DNA of 64,000 bases from assembly GCF_933775445.1 (NCBI RefSeq), contig NC_065875.1, positions 10,615,001-10,679,000 of the forward strand. Reading direction: 5' to 3'. The position numbers and the translations under genes are program-made. Positions 40,538 to 54,383 of the stretch are shown piece after piece. Source of the stretch: Argentina anserina. Lineage: Eukaryota; Streptophyta; Magnoliopsida; Rosales; Rosaceae. Within the stretch, counting starts at the first letter, position 1. Every line of letters starts with the position of its first letter. The notes under the pieces were generated by a model. That model did not search any database. It had not been told where the DNA came from and saw nothing but the letters and a program-made list of their open reading frames with translations.

Positions 40538-43500
40538 CTACAGCGAGTTGGTTCTACAAAAGAACTCCCCAACAGTCAAATACACGTGTTGCCTCAACAC
40601 CAAAGTCACGACAGGCACATTTTCGATGCAGTCAACAGTTATCTGGACAAGAAGGTACAATAAGATAATCAGGACAACACATCAAGAAATACTGTTTTGC
40701 TGAAGAGAAACTTCAATGGAATTCAAAAGAAAATTAAGCAAACCTTTCCGTTTCCCTGTTGAAACTCAGTCTTTAGATTTCCATGATCCCTTGACAATAA
40801 GTAAGTTTGCAGACACCTCGAGAATTCTGAGTTTCCTGCTACCATTGAAGCACAAATCATCACAGGGAACAATCATTCATTTATCACACCATATTGAATG
40901 TGCATATAATCACTTCTCTTTTCTGTTTACTAGTATCAATATTGTCAACTAAGATGGTAAAAAATACAAACCCGAATATAAAGCAACAATAGCATCTGAG
41001 TTGAACACTAAAGCAGGCCTGGCCAGTTTGATATCAAATGAAATGCCAGAGATCCCATGAAAACTCTCTTCCCCAACGAGGACCTGCAATCAAAAACATG
41101 CTTCAATCTAATGCAACCATGATTGAAAAGTAAGAATTGCATTAATTCAGCATGACATAAGAAAAACCTACATATATACACAGCCATAATATTGTCTACC
41201 TTCTTTTTTCCTTGTACTCTTGGTAAAATAAACATTTAAATCTAAAGTGTAGAGTAATATGCAAGGAACTTCTAAATACTGAAAGTTAAGAAGATGGTGA
41301 AAACCTTCTTTATCAAAGAACTACTAGATACTGAAAACCCTCTTTATCAAAAGTATACAGTTATTAAAAATGCAAACTCAAATCAAATATAAAAAAACGC
41401 AGATATCAGGATGAGAAACAAATTCAGAGATTGATGCATCCTTAATAAACTCTCAACCGAGTGGTCTGTTAACTCCTAATATTGATAGGACTTACAGCAT
41501 GTGATGGCATCACACTAGCAGGAAGCAACGGCGAACCAATGGCATCCTTAATGTATTGTCCCTGCAAATTAATGTGATCAGCCCGGGATAAGGGTTTATA
41601 AAATTCAGTACCCTACATAGGGTATGGAATACAACAGTACCTGTGATTGCAAAATCCTCTGTGAAACTGCTTTATCCTTATCCTCTTTATCCAAAGAGTC
41701 AAAGTAGACTTCCACCAAGTCAGTAGGTTCTAGAGCCGATTTCTTTCTTAACTTCTGGATTCTGTTGATAATCTGATACATGTGGGCAAAAATCAGTTCA
41801 AATAGTGTAACAGATAAAGATGCCATGGACAACATACTGTTATCCAGGTTTAACTCCTAGATCCATAAAAGTTAGTAGAGCAGCAGTAAAAATTACAGAG
41901 GCAAGTTATTTTACGAAATAGATTTTCAATGACCTTTGAAAAAACAAAAAAAACTCAGCAATCAATGAGTCAATTCATCATGTACTGTTTCTTTCAATAT
42001 ATAAGAAATGGCTGTTCAGCAAAAAAAAAAAGGTGCATCGGTACTTTTATTCATTTAAAATAATCAAAATATACCTGACACAAGTGTTATTACATTTGTT
42101 TTTATTATCGTTGCTTTATTTGAAAGGGTCTAATCATTTTCAAGTATATAAGATAGATTTATACATCTAACATTCAGATTAGATACAGTAATTATCTCGA
42201 AGCAAAAAAGAATAATAGAGATGTAATAAGAAAAATCACACAGAACAATTGCTATCTTTCAGATTCTTCTGAACTATAATTCTAACCAAATTCCACAAAG
42301 AAAAGGCCCATTTGTGCTAAGTCTCTTCTTCAGATATGACCCCTTTAAATTCCTTTACAAGGAGGCACAGTTTAAGGAACAGGGCAAAAAAAAAAAAGAC
42401 AGAAAGAAATCGGTTTCTTTTGTCTTCTTCTTTTCAGGTTTCTTGGTCTGTAAAGTGAAGGTCACAAATTTTAACTATAAACTCTGTTAACTATATTCAT
42501 ATTATGCTGACCTAAAGTCACAAAAAATTACTACACCACTAATCAGAAGGACTCATGGTTGAGATTATATACACTGCATAAACCCTAAAATATGACAAAA
42601 TTACCTCTCGAGCAACACCAGCATCAAACAACGACTCATCCGGACGTAAATCCAAAATCACCAACACATCACCTGAAGCGAATAAATACAGAGTTAAGAG
42701 ATACATATTTGCAAGTCTTACAAACATAACATCAGGACGCTGTCAAAGATCCTCACCATCTCCTGTTGCATCAACTTCGGTTTCTATAGCGCCATCAGGA
42801 CGCTTGAAATCCCTAACAACCTGGGAATGAAAACAAATGGAAACATAAGTATTATGGTTCTACCAAAAACTTCTTTCATGGTTCTACACGTTCTATTTAA
42901 GAACACAAGTCTTTTAAAGGATGGTTCATGAACCAGCAATAAAAAGTAGTTACGTATGAAAGCAATTTATCTTTACTATAACAAAGAATAATCCTATTTG
43001 TAATAACAGCTACATACATTGATACACTATAAATTAAGTTCCTTATAGATGATTATATCAATGTCATTGCAAAAGATTCAAAACATGAGTGGACACAACA
43101 AATTTCAGCATACGCAGTGTAAAGAAATGTATTGTATTAGAAACAAAGCATGAGCACCTTGATGTCAGTCAGCTTTAAGCAATGACCAGAAAGAGTAACT
43201 TCTCCAGATTTCTCAAATGCTAAAATGCTTTCCTGCGACATTGCCTTGACTTCTTTAGCAACAACTCCCATATGTTTTCCTAGCCGCTTACCCAGAACGC
43301 TATATAAAAACAGTATCAACAATGTCATCAAACAGAAAGGCAGGAAATATTCCACAATAAAATGAAGGTCATAACCCTACGTCACCCCATAAATATTCAT
43401 ACCTAAAATCGGGCTCTGCACGTAATGAGGCATACTTCAATGTATCATTACATGGAATAAGAGATCGCACATTAAGTTCCTCCAGCACATACTGCAATTT

Positions 43501-46500
43501 AAAGATGTAGTTAATACTTGAATTTGAGATAAATAAAGCCCATAGCCAACTAAACAGCTGCTGCTGCAGATTAACCTACTAAGGGCCATAGTTACACATT
43601 ACTTCTTGAGAAACAAAACATATAAAAAAATTAAAGAATCAGGCCCCTGCCAGAGAGCCATCAATACACTACTAAAAAGAAAAACCAACAAAAAAGGCAA
43701 ATAAATTTCAAAAACAAAATTTTTAAAAACAAGTTAGCAAGAAATCATGCCTTAATGATCTATCCAGAAGATAGTATTTTAATGACTGGAACTTTGAGAA
43801 TAAGGCTTCTTCATAAGCAAGTCATATCATAAGAGGATAAAACAATTGGGGAGACTGAGCATTTCTCTTCCAAAACAACATTTTCCCCAATCGACACCCC
43901 ATTTCAGCAATATAAGACCACATATTGGAATTAACATCCTATGGAGCCACCTCAGGAAAATAATATTAATGGTTGCTGACTCGTAAAAACTACTTAGAGA
44001 GCCCCAGTTTGATATGAACCTATTAGTTTCTAATGTAAACCTGGTGGATCAGTTAGACGTACGAAAGTCAAGAGCAAAAACATACTTTCAAATGAATAGC
44101 ATTAGTACATAGGACAGTTCAATAACTGACAAGAAAAGTAGTACAATAAAGAGCTTTGAGTATGGTTCATGTACCTCTTTCAGCTTTCCAGCAATATCAT
44201 CAAGAAAGTCCAGATCAGGATGAACAATAACCATCTCCCTAAATAAAATAAAAGACAACTTTTAAGAGGCGAATAAAATTAGTAATAAAGGTCAACAAAG
44301 GCTGAGGCGTATATGAAATCAAAATAATGCTTAGAACAAGATGCTACAAGCACACCTGAGGGGCGTTTTAAGAGGTTTATTATGTCTCTCACGAATATTA
44401 CGGGCCAGATCAATTATTGTCATCATCCTTGAAACACTTTGCTCGATACGTTCATCCCTCTGTAATAGCAATAGAAGTTGTAAAACCACGCGAAACATCA
44501 AAGAGGAATACTGAAAGTTGCATAAATTTTCAAGAATAAAAATTCAAGCTTAAACCCTAAAAGCTTCTCCAAAAGATTTAACCAACCTCGATTTCATACT
44601 GAACCCTTAAAAAAATTGTTTCACGCAACGGTAAGCTAGAGGTATGAACAAGTTACATTGATTTCATAATTTCTCCATAAAGAACAAAACAACCACAACC
44701 AATACCTTGCCTTCTGCTTCGGGGAAGCTGCAGTGATGAATGCTTTCCTCCACTGCGTTGGAAACTTTCCTCATGTTTTGAAAAAGGACCTCGGTGAAAA
44801 ATGGTGTTAATGGGGCCATCGCTTTACATGATACCAAAAGTACCTAAAACAAAAAGAAATAAATAATTTTACAGAACTGTTGAACTTGGTGACTATCCCA
44901 CCACAGACAATATCTCAAGAACTGAATATTTATGAAGCTTATAAAAAGAAAGCTACAATCATAAAATCCTGATGAATTACGGATAAAAAGAGGTCTGAAT
45001 AGCACCAAAAATGAAATTCAAATCATCAAATTTGGAAAAAGTTTTGGGCCTTTTAGGCTTTGTTTGTAACCCAAAAGTTTTTGGAGAAGTCCACAATAAA
45101 TGTGTGATTGGTACTTTGATAACTCCTAAAGACTTCTACTACTTCCTTTTTCTCTTTTTTTTAGTAGCTATCAACTCCTAGGCTTCTAGCTGGACTAATT
45201 TAGAGTTGACATGCCATGGTACATTAGTGATTAAAAAATATGTATCATTGACATCTCAACACTTAATCTACAAAATATAAATAGGAGCTGCATGTGCCAG
45301 ATATAGCTCAAGAATGAACAAGAAAATCAACAGAATATGAAGAACAAACAACATTGAAGAAGAAACCTAAATGACCATGCATGCATAGATCTCTTATCAT
45401 TAAGAACAAACAGGGAAATCAGCAGAACACGAAGCACAAACAACATTGAAGATGAAACTCAAATGACCATGCAATCCCATGCATGCATACATCACTTATC
45501 ATTAGACCCAGCTACTTATATAGAGTTACTACCATAAGAAAGAAAGTTACTAATTGACCCAAAAAAAACCATAATAAAAAAAGTTACCACCACCATACAT
45601 TGTAAAGTGTTGACAGCGCCACCCTACAATCTTCTTCACCTGTACGCCCCTTCAACCTCTTGCGATTGCACCTCACATAGATATTTGTCAAGTTGTCGAG
45701 AAATTTCAAAAGGTATGGAACCACCTATTAAGTAATTTACATGTATTAGATACACGAATTACAATCAGAAGCGGAAATTCTTATAGATATAGAGATATAC
45801 TGCAAAACCGACAAGCTTTAACACGAGAACATGTAAACCACACACCCAATCTGCTTTTAAAAACCTGAGAAACTAGTTCCAAATAGAATGCCAACGAGCT
45901 ACACTAAGAACTAGCAATTACACGGGCTGACCACTGCCCTAATCTGCATGAGAGATAGTAAAATGCAGATGAGATGCCTTAAAATTCCCTCCACATCCTC
46001 CTCAAAGCCTCTTCTCCACTACCAAGACAATGGCCAACAGCCAGCCCCCCACTGTGTGCATAATCTGGTCACCCACATGAGCTTTTTAAAACTTTTACCA
46101 AAAGCTTAAGAGTACTAAATTTTAAAGAGTATTTTAAATTTTGGATATGCTGGAATCTTCTTATTTTCATGCGCCTTCTAAATGTTTTATTTAAGAAGCA
46201 TTTTCTATGTGTTGGAGGATCATAAAGTTACTTTTGTAAGTCATGTTCCATAAATCATCATCAATAATTGCACCATTTGTACAACCAATAATAGACATTG
46301 AAAATCCGCCATGAGCACATCTGAATAATTAACATAGTATCATAAACCTACAACATTAAGAATTGCCCATAATCATAAAAAATAATAATAAAAAAAAATA
46401 ACTGCACGTATTCTAATCGCTCTACTAGGACAATTTTCAAAATGGTCACATACTCACCTATGGTCTGCACAACCGAATTCCGTATCTGATATGTTATAAT

Positions 46501-49500
46501 ATAATCATGCCCAAGAGACTTGACAAGAACTACAAAATGCTAATTCATAGACAACTTACCGTATAAAGTCTATAACCATTCATCTCCTGACGGACAAAAT
46601 ACACAAGACTCTGTGTGGCCGAATTGATCCACTGGTCAAGCACATTAGATGACTCTTGTAGAGTCGCTTGATCAATAGGCACAAAAGGGGCAAACCCTTC
46701 AACCTCGAGTCTTTTTGCATTCTGGACAAGAAACCTATATGCATTGTACCATGGAAGAAATACGTCCTTGACCTGAAAATAACCAAAGATTAAGGTACCA
46801 CTGGATCAATTAGACGAAACAAGATCAATAAACAGCACTCCGACATGAAAACAATGTTACAGGAATAGGTAAATAACACTTACAACACCATAAACTCCTT
46901 CCTTCTTGAAACGTAATGGCTCCGCACGTACAACAGGAGAGTTAATTAGGTATAACCGTACTGCATCCTGCACAACAGAAATTGGATTAGAAAAGATGTT
47001 TGTAAAATATATATTATCTTCCCACCATCTGACAAAGAAAACAGAAAATAAAAACGCATTTAAACACATACAGCTCCATACTGATCGATAACATCAGTTG
47101 GTGGAGGATAATTTTTCAGACTTTTACTCATTTTCTTTCCATCCTCAGCAAGTACAAGTCCATTGCAGATGAGATTCTGAAAGGCAGGTTTCTCAAATAA
47201 TGCAGTAGATAACACCATTAAAGTGTAAAACCTGCATAATCAGAAGGTAACAACAATGCCCAGGTCAGACATTGGAATTGTGCCCAAGTTAGGCTAAAAC
47301 TAGCACAAAGGAATCTAATCCTACAAATCTAATCTTACGATAAGCAGTTGATTAGTCGAATCATTATGTTTAATTAAGATAAATGAAACTAATTCGAAAA
47401 CAGGCAAAAGCAAAATTTTAATAGATACCAAAATAAACTTTACATGTTAAATGAAGTATATTTTCAACTGTACTTCATAGTGTTTGGAATCTTCCTCTAA
47501 CAATAGAATCCATGTGGATAAACGTATCATTGCTACAGATGTACATACATAAAGAATATATAATCTTCTAAACAGGATTATAGAAAAAAATTGGAAATCT
47601 AGACCATTGATTTTGACTAACCAACTCAGCAGAAGGACTATAAATAGAATCAATCAAAATAAAAGGAACAATCAAATCTGAAAAACTGGAAACCCCCAAT
47701 ACAAAAAACTTACCATCCACGAGTCTGATCCAGCCCTTCAGCCACAAAATTTCCAGGAAAGTTTTTCTCAAAAAGTTCAACGTTTTCAAAAGGATAGTGG
47801 ATATATGCATAAGGCATGGAACCACTCTCGAACCAACAATCAAACACCTGAAAAGATATGTAAACAAGTCAACATCAATACTATTAAGCAGACACCAGTG
47901 AGTGAGAAAATTGGTTCACTACAGAGAACTTTGAAAAAGTACAGCATGTACAGTACCAATTTTGTTATTCTTTTATAAGCACTAGTTTCATATTTCCGCA
48001 GATAAAAAAACATGGCACAAGTTTCAATATACTTCAAAGGTATAATACCATACGATTAGGAGATCAGAGTACATAAAGAAATTCTAGGTTAGAACAACAG
48101 AAAAGACCATCATGCTCACAACTCCTGCATTCCAATTTAAGAACTATCTATGATTTCTACCACCACAGCAAGAAATCCATAACTAACAAGGTCCCCTTTC
48201 AGTTACTTAAGGGTTATGAAACTTGAGTTATCAAAAAGCAAAAAGTACCACATATTTATTTTTGGAGAGAAAGAGAGTATTCAAGTAAATAGTCTGATAG
48301 AATTAATGCATATCATGAACATTATGTCAAATATAACAAGGATATCGTAGTAAAATTATAAATTTATGATCATTAGAAATGCATAGGAGCTACAAGATAT
48401 GTATAATTAATGCACGAATGACTTTCTTAAATGTAGATAAAATATGAATATCTAGTGCTGGCCTTGATTCCATAGGCTTACATCATCAATACGTCGAAGA
48501 ACACCAAATTGAGGACCACGGCTTGATGGAACAGTGATATGATCAATATTGTGCCGGTGAAGATCAAAAACCTGTTGGAATCAACAGAAGATATTTTGAA
48601 CTAGTATGAAGTAACAGAAAACTCAAGTGAAAACTAATATAGACCCAAGAAAGCTAGACAGGAGATTTACATATAGTACCAAGATCCCCCACCCAATGGT
48701 CAAAAACATTTTCAGAAAAGAAGCACAGAAAGAAACAGCACTGAGATTAAGTCTAAGATGTAGAAAGGCACAGTGACCAGCACAGCAGACAGAAGTGCAA
48801 CATCACAAAACAACTTCATGTCCTTTTTCCAATATAGACTCATTTCAACATAATAATGTTCAGTCTCTACTTTCACTATATAGTCTCCAAAAGTATGGTT
48901 CTCCAAAATTACATCAATAATTTGTTTTATTAGCCTATCTCTCTATGGTGATTAAGGCTTGTCAAATGAATTCTTAAGCTAGAATGGTAGGATGCTTGTG
49001 GTCTCATAGCTAGAGGGTAAATACAAGATTTTCACATGGAGTATAAGAAGGAAGCAAACTGTAATATAACTCTTCAATTGTTGTGAATTTGGTAGATTAA
49101 TGAACCTTAAGAACCCAACAACTGTGTAGTTACTGACACAGAAGTGAAATCAAACCTTAACACCAGAAAGCTTTTCGAGCATCTCAATGGACTCCATAAT
49201 TACTCTTTCCTCACCATCCTCACTAATCCACACGGGGAGAGGAGTTCCCCAAAATCTACTTCGACTAACCGCCCAATCTCTGGCATTTTCTAGCCAATTG
49301 TGGAATCGTTTTTCCTGAAACAATGACAATAAAAAACAGGAAGTTATTACTACAACAGTCCAAAAAGACCATAAACATTTCCCACTTCAGGAGATATGCG
49401 TCTCATTTCAATTTGAATATAGCATTGGAGAGAAACCCATTTGCATAAAAACAATTCCCAGCAGCAAGTTTCATAGAAAAACCACTAACCTTAACTTTTC

Positions 49501-52500
49501 AATTGAAGTACATATCAAAATGCAACTATGAAGAACGCATAAGAAATTAATGAGTTCAACAAAAGCACCATACTAGTTTAGAATAGGAAAGTTATATAAT
49601 TTTTAATGACTACCAGCAAGCACATAATTAAATTTCAAGCTTAACTTAACAAATAAGAATATAGTAGGATCTGAAAATCATCTTACGGAGTTCCATCTCA
49701 GACTAAACACCATAATTCTTGAAACACATGAAATCGTGAAAAATATGAACCATGTGAGATTTATGCCCCTTTTTTCAACCTGGGAACATTTTTGTGTTTA
49801 AAGTTTTTATCCTTCCTTAAGGATGGATGATGTCAAATCTCAGCATTATATAATTCTAACTTGAGCACTTTTGTCATCCATATTCAATAGACCCAAATAT
49901 TATTTTTGACAAATTAAACCTAGGATCTTCTATTGAAAATAAAATTTCAATAAAGGATAAAACATATAACAGATTGGACCAGAACTCAACTAGGAAGCAC
50001 AAGCTACATCCAAAGCAATTCCCCTACAACACAGATTGCACAAAAGCAACTGCTGAAGTTGCTAGTCAATCTAAGCAACGATTAAGCATATGCACATGTA
50101 GAGGCTAGCCAGTTTATCATCTAACATTGCCACACAACACTGAAAACCATACTCGTCCCCAATTAAAAAAATACAAAGAAATATTGTAAAAGATAAAAAA
50201 ATATATAAAACCATAAAAGTAAACGACCAATGTTAGAAATTAACCTTTACAAAATCTGGAACCCAGTATGTCTGCTTGTTGTTCTCTAACAATTTTTCTT
50301 TCAACAGCTCCACACGGATAAACCTATGAGTATACATAACACTTATTTAGGATTAGATTGTACATTACCATGTGAAGTAGGAACTGGTCAAACTAATAAA
50401 GGTTTAACTGTGTGAGTGTCTAGATTTTAGCCAAGAGTTCAACTACTGAGCTGGATGTAAGAATTTGATAAAACAAAATCTGACTAAAAATTGATTGACA
50501 TATGAAAGATTCAGTTTTTTCTCATATTAACAGTCCATAAAACTAAACTACAAGTAATAATTACTTAAATCTGCACTTACCAACTTGGAACAGCTCTTTG
50601 AATAAGTGGAGTTTTCGATCTTGGGCAATGAGGATAAGAATGCATATATGTTCCAGACTTTACAAGCCTTCCTTTCCTCTGAGCATGTATGAAGAATGGC
50701 ATTAGAACAAGGGTCACAAACAACAGACAGACGTAGAATAAGTATAAATCATTTGACTAAATAGATTACATTGAGACTAGAAACATATGCCAACTGAACA
50801 GAAGTCTAATTTCTCGCATTTTATCCTGAGATATATTTAGCTTAGGACAACATAAAGAAGAGAGCCAATACTAAATAACAGAAAAACACACAAATTTGCA
50901 TTTACTTGAAACTCATAGCCCAGGATTAGCATGCTCAACCTCATGCAATCAACACCTGAGGGAGTTACAGTTTTAAGTAATGTAAGTGAAAAACGTCTGC
51001 ATGCTTCTATATGCATCTAAAGTCTCTTGTCCTGTCATACCTTCAGTGCATCAATAATATCTTTATCTGCATCTTTGACATAGCGCTTGCTGAAGTCGGT
51101 AATTTTTTCAGTAAAGCATCCATCTTCATCAACTGCTACAATCAAGGTCTCTCCCTGCATGTCAATGGATAAAGCCAAACATGGAAATTAGTGAGTACAA
51201 GTGCAATATATGCAGCACCGCTAACTTTAAGATCAACTTGTTCCTAACATTGTATCTGAGACCACAAAAACAATACACATCCAATCTCGTCTTTGATGTA
51301 AAACCTCATATATATCAAGGGTGACACTAAGCCATTTACAAGCATCTTGATACATACCTTACTGATAACATTATTTTCAAGGCATACTCGATAATCGTCT
51401 TCACCAAATGAAGGAGCACAGTGGACAATTCCAGTACCACTGTCATCAGTGACATAATCATCCGCAACAACTCTAAATGCAACATCAGTTAACTCCTTAA
51501 AGTAGTCAAATGGTGGTTCATACCTGTAGTGAATCATAATCAAGTTATAATTATGATGCATATAGACAACTCACAAAGTATACAGATAATTAATCATAAG
51601 TAGCCCTCATAGACTAAACAAGTAAAATGAGGAATAGAAGTACTCACTTTGCGCCCACTAAAGAAGCCCCTGACATTTTCTGCAGGACCTCATATGATTT
51701 GTCGACTGCTTCCTTTTTTACAGACCCATTTGGTAAACTTTCTCTTGGTTTATCATTAGGAAGAGCAGACAACCGAGACTCAGCAACGACATATACTTTT
51801 TTTGTGTACTTGCCGCGAACCTGAATGTTATTTTACCTCAAGTTAGATGCTCAAGTATTATGCTGCAAATTGGCATTTAAGATGAAGAAAAAAAACTGAT
51901 GAATTAACTATGAAAAGAAAATATATGTCAAGGATATCATCAAGTAAATATAACTTTTAAAGACAAAAGGTTAGGGCACCTGTATCACCATATGAACCAT
52001 AAATTGGTGAAATATTTTCGGGTGAAGTCATCAAACGTACATAGACAACAGAATAGATTAAAAAATATCAGTCTAATAGCAGAGCAAACATGTGTGCCAA
52101 CATTAAAACTAACACTAGCATAAATAAAGGATTTGGATACACCAAATTCTGATAAATGTAAACATGAACAGAGATAAACTAACTAACCTTCAAATAGGTC
52201 AAATTTGCATTGACACAGAGTGCTAGATGGCTGGGAAGGGTCCACGGAGTAGTTGTCCAAGCCACAAAACTTGCCTCATCAGAGTCACCAATAATTGGAA
52301 AAGCCACCATAACTTCAGGATCAGGAACATCCTGTTTTTCATCAGAGATGTCAAATATGACAGGGAAGACATTAACCAAATAATAAGTTCCAAGTCCCAA
52401 CATTACTAGGAGAAGATAACACACACACATAATCCTATCTTTACTGATCGAAATAGTCCACTTGGCACTAATCATTAAAATCCCGTCACAATGAACAGAA

Positions 52501-53370
52501 ATCAACAACAGCAGACAAATAAAGACGAAAAATAATAACAATTCAGCAATCTTAACATAAAATAACAACAGAAACAAACCCTGTAATCTTGATTCGCCTC
52601 GAAATTCGAAAGCGGTGTCTTGCAACCAGTGCTGAACGGCATGACCTGCAAAAACCAAAGCAGCACACCATCAATCGAAAAAATCTTCAAATGCACCTAA
52701 ATAAGTCTGAATACCAATGCCACTTAATCCCATCCTGAGCAAGCTCAACACATTTCGGCACTCGAATTCAACAATGTACACAAACTAACTGGACAAATTC
52801 CATCGAAATTACAACGAAACACTGCAAGGAGCTAACCTTGAAGCCCTTGTAAACAAGATCCTTCTTATAAATCTGGGCGAAAACCCACCACACACTCTCC
52901 ATAAACTTCAAGTCCATAGTCTTGTAATCGTTCCGAAAATCGATCCACCGCCCAGTGCGAGTTATAATCTTCTCCCAATCCTCCACGTACCTCGTCACGA
53001 TGCTGCGGCACTCCTCGTTGTACTTGCCGATCCCCATTTCCAGAACCTGCTCGCGGCGCGTGATGTTCAGCCTCTTGTCAATCTCGTTCTCTACCGGGAG
53101 GCCGTGGCAGTCCCAGCCGAAGCGGCGCGTGACGTGGTGGCCGGTCATGGACTGGTAGCGGGTGATGATGTCCTTGATGGTGCCGGCGAGGATGTGGCCG
53201 TAGTGAGGGAGGCCGGTGGCGAAGGGCGGGCCGTCGTAGAAGACGTACTCGGGGAGGTGCTCGGTGAGGGACAATTGAGTCTCGAAGGCTTTGATATTGG
53301 ACCAGTATTGGAGAATCTTCTCCTCTTGCTTTGGGAAGGAGAAGTCCTTGCCCTCGCAGACCTCTTCCAT
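40538..53370 (-). CDS. Isoleucine--tRNA ligase, cytoplasmic type, complete, 27 exons
   Basis: Charges tRNA-Ile with isoleucine in the cytosol. As assembled: 1171 aa, all junctions GT-AG and in phase. Exons: 53370-52837, 52645-52580, 52331-52188, 51820-51648, 51523-51358, 51154-51041, 50678-50581, 50323-50245, 49314-49156, 48571-48482, 47847-47714, 47231-47072, 46967-46884, 46772-46560, 45724-45599, 44843-44706, 44459-44356, 44238-44175, 43491-43403, 43299-43158, 42820-42757, 42672-42605, 41772-41641, 41561-41496, 41083-40972, 40835-40744, 40642-40538. Class I signatures: HIGH-type PHYGH at 55-59 and KMSKS at 619-623, with WFESGS near 546. The CP1 editing domain has WTTTPW (225-230) and [10 protein letters not shown] (340-349). 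The anticodon-binding and C-terminal eukaryotic domains fill the rest. The start ATG has no N-terminal targeting extension, which fits a cytosolic enzyme. Length matches plant and animal cytosolic forms (near 1200 aa). No lesion was seen and introns hold no recognised large transposon, so it is functional as far as sequence shows. Confidence 0.95.
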
Positions 53371-53859
53371 GGCGGCCGTCGTGAAACGAGAGATAGAGAG
53401 AGATTTAGGGTTTTGAAATATGCGGCGGCTGCCGGAGTGAGGGTTTTACAGTGGGAGAGAATACACAATTGGCTCTACCACTTTTGACTGTTCTCTTTTT
53501 TGGGTCCGAAGAGAAGAAATACCAGCGAGTAAAGTAATAATGAAAATCCTATGGTAAAACGATAACGCCTCATTGTTAAGTAACTTTCCACAACCATCAC
53601 GCGTTAACCGCTCTTACTAAGATATCAAGCTTAAGCTCTAACGCTAAATAGAGTTAATAAAACAACGTCACCCAGTTTTGAATTCTTCATTCTTCTGCCT
53701 CTAGATTCTAGAATATCGATAAGATTCACTCAATTCATGTAACGAATTTGGATTGCAAGAACGCCGGTAAATCACTTCATATTTACTAAGAACACCCAAA
53801 ATGTGTCTCCATCAATTCTAATACTTTCTCAAATTATTACATTGACGTATCGTTTCATC
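53371..53859 (-). promoter_or_regulatory. 5' UTR and promoter region of the isoleucyl-tRNA synthetase gene
   Basis: The minus-strand leader just before the ATG is GC-rich with CTCTCTCTATCTCTCG, a usual plant 5' UTR pyrimidine tract. No clear TATA box is seen. It continues to the Copia III LTR, so only about 490 bp of upstream sequence separates the ATG from the transposon. Confidence 0.5.
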
Positions 53860-54288
53860 TGTTATGATAAGCGTTTTTAAATCTTAATAGTTACCCGCGA
53901 GATAAGTAAAGAAAAGTAAACATAAACTCACCAAAGTTTTATAGTGGTTCAGCCAAAGCTCATCTCCACTGAGACCTCTCTTAACAGATTTACTAGAACT
54001 AAGGAATTTAAGTAGAAGTACTTATCGCAGACTTTAACCCCTCCCTGTCTAGCTCTCATCTCTCTATCACAATTTGCTCTCTTTAGGTTTTCTCTCTCAC
54101 GACCAAAAACCTCTTGCAACCCTATTTATATCAATAGGAATTGCTAATACAACTTGGTTTAGGACTCTTAAACCTAATAGACTTACAAATCTTAATAGAA
54201 CTATAAGACTAACTTTCTATTCTTAACTCAAATTTGTCTACCGAATCCTACGGTTCCAAATTGTATCAATGAGCCAATAAACACAACA
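53860..54288 (-). repeat. Copia III 3' LTR, 429 bp
   Basis: TGTTATGATAAGC at one end, AACACAACA at the other. TATA box TATAAATAGG on the minus strand at 54121-54130. Confidence 0.85.
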
Positions 54289-54383
54289 ATCTCCACGTTG
54301 GTGAGTTGATACCAAAAAATTGCTGCAACCTTCAGGATGTCTTGTATCTCTTGAAGTAACCCTGAACAAACCTCCAAGAACCT

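Noticed and set aside
40972..41083. Synthetase ending at the stop at 40949-40951
   Set aside because: The exon has a donor at 40971 and two further in-phase exons follow that encode a plausible conserved C-terminus ([31 protein letters not shown]).
53104..53487. 127-codon plus-strand frame opposite synthetase exon 1
   Set aside because: Antisense shadow of a GC-rich exon.
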